Assembly (NCBI GenBank): GCA_965227445.1
Contig: OZ245751.1
Location: 2,604,001-2,668,000 of the forward strand
Origin: DT-110 sp030148525
GTDB taxonomy: Bacteria > Bacteroidota > Bacteroidia > Chitinophagales > Saprospiraceae
Direction of reading: 5' to 3'
Length of the DNA: 64,000 nucleotides
Every line of letters begins with the position of its first letter. Position 1 is the first letter of the stretch. Under the pieces are notes generated by a model. The model had not been told where the DNA came from. It did not search any database and worked only from the letters and a program-made list of their open reading frames with translations. Both the position numbers and the translations under genes were made by a program. Shown piece by piece: positions 50,396 to 57,198 of this stretch.

Positions 50396-53300
50396 TTAGG
50401 GCTTGGTGAACAGAGAGAAGACGGGCACGTCGATTCCCAAAAACAGGGTAAACCGTCCAGCCCGATAATTCCTGGTTTCTATACCATCCATAGAGATGGT
50501 GCGTACTGCTGCCGTTTGCTGATAACCGAATCCACCGCTAAAGGGTGAACGCGGCAGGTTGTAAAAAAGGAATAAGCCCGGAGCAACAAAGTCACCTACC
50601 GACAAATCCGGTGTGCTGGCCAGAGCCCCTTGTCCGAAATTATAACTCAGTACCGGCGCAATATCGAGTACGGAAATGAGCGCTGTCCACGACCGGAAAG
50701 TCAGATCATTTTCCCGTTCTTTTGCGTTTCGCCAACTCAAAGCCAACCCGATGGGCGTAGACAAAGAGGTCACAATGCCCGATTCATCAACTTCGTTACC
50801 CAGTGCGACTTCATAGGCCACCGAGGGGCCCAGATAGGCATTCAGGGATACATTGAAGGCGTTGTTTCGCTTCAGGCGGGAGGTTCCTACGGGACTGGCA
50901 TAGGATTGCAAAATCGACTGCACCTGATCCGGTGACCGTGCATCCACAATGTCGGCCACAAAATGGCCGTACCGGAGTACGTTCTGCTGCAGGTTGAAGG
51001 CTGATACCCTGTCGTTTTTTTCTTCTTCTTCATTCTGGGCAAAAGACTGGTACAACCCCATGGTCGAGGTCAGAGCGTACCCAAATTGATCCTGGGCGAG
51101 GTATTCGTAGGTTCCCAGGCTGTTCTCAAGAATGCCTCCAACAGTCTCCAGCCCCATAGCCTGGGCCAGGGTTCCATTCTCCAGGGGTGCATTAAGAGCG
51201 GTGGAGAACAAACGCAATACGCCCCGCGCTACCGGCAAGTAATCCATCAGGCTGGATTTACCAGTGGAATCGCGGCGCAACTGTGCCAATTCCCGGGCAT
51301 TACGGGTTGCTTCGAGTAATTCTACCGTTTGTACAGCCAGTAAACCTAAAGATTCCGGAGCTACAGGCAGGCCATCAATGGCCGATATTCGCTGGTACAA
51401 TAACCCCAGAAAAGCTCGACGATCGTGTTGGTCAGACATAATCGCATCCAGCATCTCCGGTGGCATCCAGTGGCGTATGCGTTGCACCGGCACCCGCCGC
51501 GTGAGCAGAGTGTCACGCTGTTCGGTAGCCGTCACCATACCATCGGTAGTAGGGCGGGTAGTCAGGACTTGTTGCCCGCGCTTTTCGGTGACTACTTCTT
51601 CCTGGTAGAGGGTATCCGTATAGCGGAACGACTCCACCAGGGTCATGGTCAGTTCAGAAATGGCACGCAATTTTTCCGCATTTTCGGCAGCACGCAAAAA
51701 TGGCTGATCAGCTTGTTTATTGAGCTGTTGATCGAGTCTGGCTTGCAAACGAACCAAATTTGCCTGGTTGGTTTGGGTAGCTATCACCAGTGAGTCTAAT
51801 TGATCAACTACCAGTAGCAAATCATCGGGCAGGGTGACCGGAGGTATATTTTGCAGGGCATAGGCTTTCGCCAAAAAAGGGTTCTCCTCTGTATCGGTCG
51901 TTATTGCCGACAATGCTGAAACCTGCCCAGATCGCAGTGCCTGGTATTGTTGCCCGGCCTGACTGGCTAAGTCATCGATGTCATCAAGATCTCCATTATT
52001 CTGAATGGTAGTCACTTTTTCTGTTTGGATATCGATTAGCTCATCCCAGGCGGCGAGATGACCTGCGTACTCCCCGTACATAAGTGTGGGTCGACTACCT
52101 GGTGCCAACTGATTGAGCTGGTTTAGGTGTGGCTCCAGTAGAACCAGCAGACTGTCCTGAAAGGACTCAATGTCGGCCAATTGGGCCGACAGGTCCGGTT
52201 TAAACCTAAAGGGCGTGGTACTTTTCAGGAAATCGGTGATCAGGTTTTCAATACGGTTCGTTTGTTGCTCATTGTGCAGTACCTCCTCGAAAAACCTCAG
52301 GGCCAGTGTGTCCTGCATGGAGGGTTGCAGCCCCGAAGATTGCCAGAAATCACGCTCGGCAGCCAAACCCGACCGCAGGTAATGATCGATCTGCAGCGCC
52401 CGCAGGCCGCGTGCCAGCAAACCGCGTTGCTCCAGTTCCAGGGCACGCCGGTGTAGCAGGGAGAGCTCCTGGTACCATTTTTTGGCGGAAGCCAAACCCT
52501 CCAGTTGATAATGCTGGGTACGAGGCTCCAACACCCGTTCTGCCATCCGGACCAGCTCGGCTGCAAACAGGGAATCACTATTCAATCGGGCGATGTAAGT
52601 TTGGTAATCAGCCAGCGTCGCCCCCTCAAATAAAGCACCCCGGTCGGGATTGGCAAAGAGCCGGGCCAGATAGGAATAGCGATCAAGGGATGCGGGGCGA
52701 TCACGGGACAGGAAGTACTTCTCATTCTGTAGAGCCGCATCTACCGACTTAATGCGTTGGGCCAAAAAACGCCGGCCGGGAATGGCATCGCTACCGGCCA
52801 GGCTGTCGGGGTCAGCGTAGGTCTCCATCACGCCGTAGATAGCCTGAATTGTGCGTTCCCGGCGGTTCAGTTCTTCGACCTCCTTTTGCAATGGCTCCAA
52901 TACTGTACGTTGGAACGAGGGATCTCTCACCTGCTCCATGAACGTGGACCGCCACATTTGACGCATAGCTTCTGATTCATCGCGGTACACCTGACTGGCG
53001 CGCCTGATTATAGAATCAGGTTCGTTTCCGAGCAGCGCCAGGTTGGTGAATTCCAGGAAATGGGCCGCATTGAGTACCCGCGGATTATACCGAAGGTGCT
53101 GCAGGGTGGTATCCTCCCGTAGCAGACGGGGAAAGTTCAGGCCAATCTCCTGCAAATCCTGACGAAAAGAAGGATAGGCATTATCCAGCATCGACCGGTA
53201 TTGATCGACCTCAAACTGGGTGAACAGGTCCAGTGTTTTTGGAAATAAAATGCCAAAGCGCGAGGTCTCCAGTTGCTGCCGCATGCGCTCCAAAAACAAC

Positions 53301-54103
53301 AGGTTCAACTCTTCCTGCGCGCGGCGCTCAATAAAAGCTGCCAGTCCTTCGATAACCGCTGTTTGATTAATTCCTCCGGACAAATTCGGCTGATTAGCAT
53401 AGAGAGCTTCACTGGCTGATTGCAAACGCTCGGGGGCGGTAGGTACCGTAGACTTGTAGATGGAGGCATCGGGCACGGGCGATGGAGTAGTTCGTAAAAC
53501 CGAATCCCGGCCAGCTTGCCGGTTTTTCAAGCGATGGGCTCGCAACCGTTGCCCCAGTTGATCCCTTCGTTGTAACCAGGGTCCCAGTTCATCACGCAAG
53601 AACGGGTTTGTCAGCAAACGATCCAGGGCCTGAGGGTCACCTCCCGGTTCCAGATAATCGGCCAGCAAGTAGAGGGCGTCGGGGAAATGCTCCAAAGTCT
53701 GAACCGAGGATGGATCAGCTCCGGGATCGTCGCTATACACATCCGTGCGATCGGCACTAAACAAAAGCTGAAGGTCGCCCGGGGTGCTCAGGGAGATGCT
53801 GTCGTTGCCATATTTCACCCGAATGGTGATGGGATCATTGCCAGCAGGGCTAAAAGTGTAACGCCCGGGCCGTGATAAAACCAGAGGTGATTCGCCGAGG
53901 GACTGATTTTTTCCCTCCCAAAAGTAGCTGGAGTCGGCACCTTCCAGAAAAACAGTGGTGCGCAGAGAATCGAGGGATCGCAAAACAGCAGAGAGTCGTT
54001 GGGCATCCTTGAACAGTCCCGTAGGTTGAGACTGAGCCCATCCGCAACATCCAATCAGGGTAATGAGCAGGCAGCACAGTTGCTGGCGAGTTGGTTTCGA
54101 CAT
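50396..54103 (-). CDS. Large secreted protein of unknown function
   Basis: 1235 residues with a signal peptide (CCLLITLIGCCGWAQ, cleavage near 25). A short N-terminal beta domain (~60-115) precedes a long helical middle (~150-980) rich in Glu/Arg/Leu, without heptad regularity over its full length, and a C-terminal domain (~1060-1235) with alternating strands (NNAFNVSLNAYLGPSVAYEVALGN, SALISVLDIAPVLSYNFGQ, RNYRAGRFTLFLGIDVPVFSLF) that looks like an outer-membrane barrel ending in F-TKP. No catalytic motif. I recall only hypothetical relatives in Bacteroidota. First or second gene of an operon with the 268-residue protein. Hairpin words at 51863 and 52478. Confidence 0.7.
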   Translation of the reverse strand: MSKPTRQQLCCLLITLIGCCGWAQSQPTGLFKDAQRLSAVLRSLDSLRTTVFLEGADSSYFWEGKNQSLGESPLVLSRPGRYTFSPAGNDPITIRVKYGNDSISLSTPGDLQLLFSADRTDVYSDDPGADPSSVQTLEHFPDALYLLADYLEPGGDPQALDRLLTNPFLRDELGPWLQRRDQLGQRLRAHRLKNRQAGRDSVLRTTPSPVPDASIYKSTVPTAPERLQSASEALYANQPNLSGGINQTAVIEGLAAFIERRAQEELNLLFLERMRQQLETSRFGILFPKTLDLFTQFEVDQYRSMLDNAYPSFRQDLQEIGLNFPRLLREDTTLQHLRYNPRVLNAAHFLEFTNLALLGNEPDSIIRRASQVYRDESEAMRQMWRSTFMEQVRDPSFQRTVLEPLQKEVEELNRRERTIQAIYGVMETYADPDSLAGSDAIPGRRFLAQRIKSVDAALQNEKYFLSRDRPASLDRYSYLARLFANPDRGALFEGATLADYQTYIARLNSDSLFAAELVRMAERVLEPRTQHYQLEGLASAKKWYQELSLLHRRALELEQRGLLARGLRALQIDHYLRSGLAAERDFWQSSGLQPSMQDTLALRFFEEVLHNEQQTNRIENLITDFLKSTTPFRFKPDLSAQLADIESFQDSLLVLLEPHLNQLNQLAPGSRPTLMYGEYAGHLAAWDELIDIQTEKVTTIQNNGDLDDIDDLASQAGQQYQALRSGQVSALSAITTDTEENPFLAKAYALQNIPPVTLPDDLLLVVDQLDSLVIATQTNQANLVRLQARLDQQLNKQADQPFLRAAENAEKLRAISELTMTLVESFRYTDTLYQEEVVTEKRGQQVLTTRPTTDGMVTATEQRDTLLTRRVPVQRIRHWMPPEMLDAIMSDQHDRRAFLGLLYQRISAIDGLPVAPESLGLLAVQTVELLEATRNARELAQLRRDSTGKSSLMDYLPVARGVLRLFSTALNAPLENGTLAQAMGLETVGGILENSLGTYEYLAQDQFGYALTSTMGLYQSFAQNEEEEKNDRVSAFNLQQNVLRYGHFVADIVDARSPDQVQSILQSYASPVGTSRLKRNNAFNVSLNAYLGPSVAYEVALGNEVDESGIVTSLSTPIGLALSWRNAKERENDLTFRSWTALISVLDIAPVLSYNFGQGALASTPDLSVGDFVAPGLFLFYNLPRSPFSGGFGYQQTAAVRTISMDGIETRNYRAGRFTLFLGIDVPVFSLFTKP
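51863..51878 (-). repeat. GNRA-hairpin word, GGC-GAAA-GCC type
   Basis: Inside the 1235-residue gene; coding strand FLAKAY. Confidence 0.8.
52478..52496 (+). repeat. GNRA-hairpin word, GGC-GGAA-GCC type
   Basis: TTTTTTGGCGGAAGCCAAA inside the 1235-residue gene; coding strand ASAKKW. Confidence 0.8.
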
Positions 54104-54168
54104 GTCCGGGCTTTACGGTTATTATGGAGTAATATAGCGTTTTTCACCAGATACTGGTTTACCACAAC

Positions 54169-55269
54169 CTATTCCTGGTGCAAACCATATTCGTTGAGTA
54201 ACACATCCCAGTCGGTGGATTCCGTGATCCGGAGTAAATCAACAGATATCTCCTCTCTGATATTATAGGACAAACTATCACTTAACCCAAAGGCGTACAA
54301 TTGCCGATTGAAGGTAAGCGGTAATACTTCTACCTCGTCCAGGGTGTCACGCCGGGCCAGATACTGTAACAAGGGTTGGTCGTAGGCAACAGCCTTTACT
54401 TCTCCGTTGGCTAGTGCTTCCTGGCAGGCATCGAGATCGGGGTAAGTCCGAATCTCATTAAAGAAATGCTTCCGCAACCACTCTTCCGTGGCGGAGGCCG
54501 ACACCGTCGCTAGTGGGACATCCTTGAAAGCCGTGATTTGTGACCGATTGGCACCTAATTGGTTTACCGTAAGGGAAGACGCAATACTTGCCGTAAAACC
54601 CGAAATAATTATAATAGCCGTAAACATCCAAACCAGGGCTATAATGCGTCCGCCCGTTGAGCGAGGTGATTTATCGCCGTAGCCCACCGTAGTCATAGTG
54701 ACGGCCGACCACCAAACGCCACTCCAAATGCCCTTCCATCCTTGCGGGAATTCTTCGGGGTTAGCCCGTCGCTCAAAGATCCAGGCAAGGAAGCCAAAGA
54801 TGAAGATCACCACGAACAGAGCGCCAATAGCCTGAAAGAAACTCAGCGAAAAAAAAGATGCCAGAAACTGCCGGGCACGGGCCCATGGCGATTGTCGGTT
54901 GGTCAGTAAAGACGCGTTGGAAATGTAAAAGGGCTGCGAAAAATCAAACCTCTCCATCCGCTCGCTGGTGATCGTCAGGGGATTTAGGCTCATATCAATC
55001 CGTCCGGTTGCCAGTGATTGCAACATCGAATCCAGAGGCATGCGGATTAATGTATAAGGTATCCCCAATTCCCGGTCGATACGTTCCCATAACCAGGAAC
55101 TTACCCCTACGGGCGTGGAACCAACGGGATTAATGACAAAGGGAGGGGACTCGTAATACCCAATGAGCAGGGTGTCCTCGTAGGTGGAACTATTCTGAGC
55201 GCCCAAAGAGCTAATAAGGGTCAAACCAGCGATACAAACCAGGTAAATATGCTTAGTCAAAAACTTCAT
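54169..55269 (-). CDS. Prokaryotic glutamate-receptor-like K+ channel (GluR0 type)
   Basis: 366 residues from MKFLTKHIYLVCIAGLTLISSLGA (signal peptide); the open frame continues to 55368 without family support. A periplasmic binding-protein (SBP_bac_3) lobe 1 (~25-120: LIGYYESPPFVINPVG, MSLNPLTITSERMERFDFSQPFY), two membrane helices flanking a pore helix with the K+ selectivity filter TMTTVGYGDKSP (about 205-215), then the rest of lobe 2 (~245-350) and a short third helix region. This is the order S1-M1-P-M2-S2 of GluR0 and AvGluR1, lacking the eukaryotic amino-terminal domain. Ligand unknown. 65 bp upstream of the large unknown gene on the same strand. Confidence 0.9.
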   Translation of the reverse strand: MKFLTKHIYLVCIAGLTLISSLGAQNSSTYEDTLLIGYYESPPFVINPVGSTPVGVSSWLWERIDRELGIPYTLIRMPLDSMLQSLATGRIDMSLNPLTITSERMERFDFSQPFYISNASLLTNRQSPWARARQFLASFFSLSFFQAIGALFVVIFIFGFLAWIFERRANPEEFPQGWKGIWSGVWWSAVTMTTVGYGDKSPRSTGGRIIALVWMFTAIIIISGFTASIASSLTVNQLGANRSQITAFKDVPLATVSASATEEWLRKHFFNEIRTYPDLDACQEALANGEVKAVAYDQPLLQYLARRDTLDEVEVLPLTFNRQLYAFGLSDSLSYNIREEISVDLLRITESTDWDVLLNEYGLHQE

Positions 55270-55335
55270 TAATGCTGAATTTAAGCATAGAAAATAAAAA
55301 AATAGGATGCTTGTCCCAATTACCCGGGCGATTCC

Positions 55336-55343
55336 TACCTTTG
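55336..55343 (+). promoter_or_regulatory. -7 promoter element for the phosphodiester glycosidase
   Basis: TACCTTTG, a perfect TAnnTTTG, with a TTG 22 nt upstream (55311-55313). It ends 7 nt before the ATG at 55351, suggesting a leaderless or near-leaderless mRNA unless translation starts at the ATG at 55369. Confidence 0.5.
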
Positions 55344-55350
55344 AAAAACT

Positions 55351-56193
55351 ATGAAAAGGAATTTCCACATGCCATGCCGCCTGCTTATTCTACTATTTTG
55401 TTGGGGGCTTACTCAATCCGGTATTGCTCAGGATAAGGCGACCGACTGGTTTGATCAGCGACCTTTTACACCGCATCTTGTCTGGGGTTATCCCTCCGTT
55501 GATTCCATGTACGGAACACCACAATTCATACAGTATCTGAAGTTTGGTCAGGAAGAATATCATTTCGACCTCGCCTGGGTGAATGACACCCTGGTTCGAA
55601 CCAGCGATTTAGCGCAGAGACAGGAGAGCACCGCCGCCATCAACGGTGGTTTTTTCGATATGAAAGCCGGCGGGTCAGTTACCTATCTGCGTGCCGACGG
55701 CCAAACTATCAACGACAATGGCGCCAGCTTGGTGGAACAGAAAAATGAAATCCTCGAGGGGGCCGTCGTCATCAATAAGCAGGGACGGTTACGAATTCGC
55801 AGGGGCAGGCGCATCCAGCGAAAGAAGCGATACGAGGACGTCCTCGTCACGGGGCCTCTCCTACTCTACCGCGGTCAGCCTGACCCACTGGTCGACCGGT
55901 CGTTTAATAACGATCGGCATCCGAGGTCTTGTTTGTGTACAGATGACCAAAACAACGTTTATTTCATTACCGTAGACGGACGCCACGAACAAGCAGCCGG
56001 CATGAGTCTGCACGAACTCACCCGCCTCGTTCAAGACCTCGGATGCACCAACGCGATCAACCTGGACGGGGGCGGATCGACCACGCTATACATCCGGAAC
56101 CAGGGTGTCATCAATCACCCTTCCGATAACCGCCAGTTCGACGCGAAGGGTGAGCGTCCCTGCGCCAATGCAATTTTGGCCATTCGCCGCTAG
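55351..56193 (+). CDS. Phosphodiester glycosidase-family protein (NAGPA domain)
   Basis: 280 residues with signal peptide MPCRLLILLFCWGLTQSGIAQ; the ATG at 55351 or, six codons later, the one at 55369 may start it. NAGPA (DUF2233) motifs: AAINGGFFDMKAGGSVTYLRADG, TGPLLLY, a central FITVDGRHEQAAGMSLHELTRLVQDLGCTNAINLDGGGSTTLYI, and a terminal NRQFDAKGERPCANAILAI. The family cleaves phosphodiester-linked sugars; here probably periplasmic or surface. Divergently oriented to the channel gene with 81 bp between starts. Confidence 0.9.
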   Translation: MKRNFHMPCRLLILLFCWGLTQSGIAQDKATDWFDQRPFTPHLVWGYPSVDSMYGTPQFIQYLKFGQEEYHFDLAWVNDTLVRTSDLAQRQESTAAINGGFFDMKAGGSVTYLRADGQTINDNGASLVEQKNEILEGAVVINKQGRLRIRRGRRIQRKKRYEDVLVTGPLLLYRGQPDPLVDRSFNNDRHPRSCLCTDDQNNVYFITVDGRHEQAAGMSLHELTRLVQDLGCTNAINLDGGGSTTLYIRNQGVINHPSDNRQFDAKGERPCANAILAIRR

Positions 56194-57198
56194 CATATGA
56201 TCTCCACCGGGCTCCTCAGTTGCTACCTGGTTGCCCGCAAATTGTCGATCATAGCCCGGCAATTTTTCGCCTTCCGATACCCCTTATGACTACCTTTTGC
56301 AGGTTGGTATCAGCCAGCTCGAACTGCCTGACGGAGGCCTGAGCCAGTACCATATTTGCGTGGGCGGTTTTCAGTCTCCAGTCTCCAGTCGGCAGTCTTC
56401 AGTCTTCAGTAGGCAGTAGGCAGTATGCAGTTTAAGCCCATCCGCTTCAGCGGTGGGAGTGAAGCCAATAAGCGTCCCTTTGTCCCTCCCGGTCCCTACG
56501 CTCCCCGCCCGCCGGAGTCCGTACGGACGAAGGAGGGCTACGCTCGCCGCAAAGAAGAGCAGAGATACAGCAATCAAGCAAAACTAGATAATCCGGCACG
56601 GGCGAGTCCCTTAAGTCGCTGAAGTCCCTTCGTTCGCTCCGGTCTCTTTGTGCTCTTCAGTCCCTCCCGGTCCCTACGCCCGATGCCCGCCGCAAAGAAG
56701 AGCAGAGATACAGCAATCAAGCAAAACTAGATAATCCGGCACGGGCGAGTCCCTTAAGTCGCTGAAGTCCCTTCGTTCGCTCCGGTCTCTTTGTGCTCTT
56801 CAGTCCCTCCCGGTCCCTACGCCCGATGCCCGCCGCAAAGAAGAGCAGAGATACAGCAATCAAGCAAAACTAGATAATCCGGCACGGGCGAGTCCCTTAA
56901 GTCGCTGAAGTCCCTTCGTTCGCTCCGGTCTCTTTGTGCTCTTCAGTCCCTCCCGGTCCCTACGCCCGATGCCCGCCGCAAAGAAGAGCAGAGATACAGC
57001 AATCAAGCAAAACGAGAGAACCCGGCCCGGGCGAGTCCCTTAAGTCGCTGAAGTCCTTCGTTCTCTCTTCAGTCCCGTCAGTCACTACCGGCAGTTGACA
57101 GGCCATAAACCCTGGCCATTAGTCTTTAAACCAACCCGATAAATAGGTGAATCCATAATCTGTTGTTATTTTGCTGCAAACTCCCAAATCATAATCCG
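56194..57198. repeat. Intergenic region with 143-bp tandem repeat
   Basis: The first 150 bp are unique and without a gene (a frame with weak protein character was rejected). From 56360 come CAGTCTCCAGTCTC words, an inverted REP-like hairpin (56435-56456) and the GTCCCTCCGGTCCC words. From 56551 to about 57080 lies the 143-bp array. Confidence 0.8.
56551..57080. repeat. 143-bp tandem repeat, about 3.7 copies
   Basis: The anchor AAAGAAGAGCAG starts at 56551, 56694, 56837 and 56980, exactly 143 bp apart. Copies 1-3 are nearly identical; the fourth diverges (AAACGAGAGAACCC for AAACTAGATAATCC) and fades near 57080. Each contains GTCCCTTAAGTCGCTGAAG and a TTCGTTCGCTCC segment. No direct-repeat/spacer structure like CRISPR. 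Confidence 0.97.

Noticed and set aside
56194..56370. Possible degenerate TPR-like gene end on the minus strand (NMVLAQASVRQFELADTNLQKVV)
   Set aside because: Fewer than 40 residues without a stop and no supporting homology; could be a relic but not supportable.
56551..57080. CRISPR array
   Set aside because: Units are contiguous and 143 bp long with no constant repeat/variable spacer pattern, and no cas gene is near.
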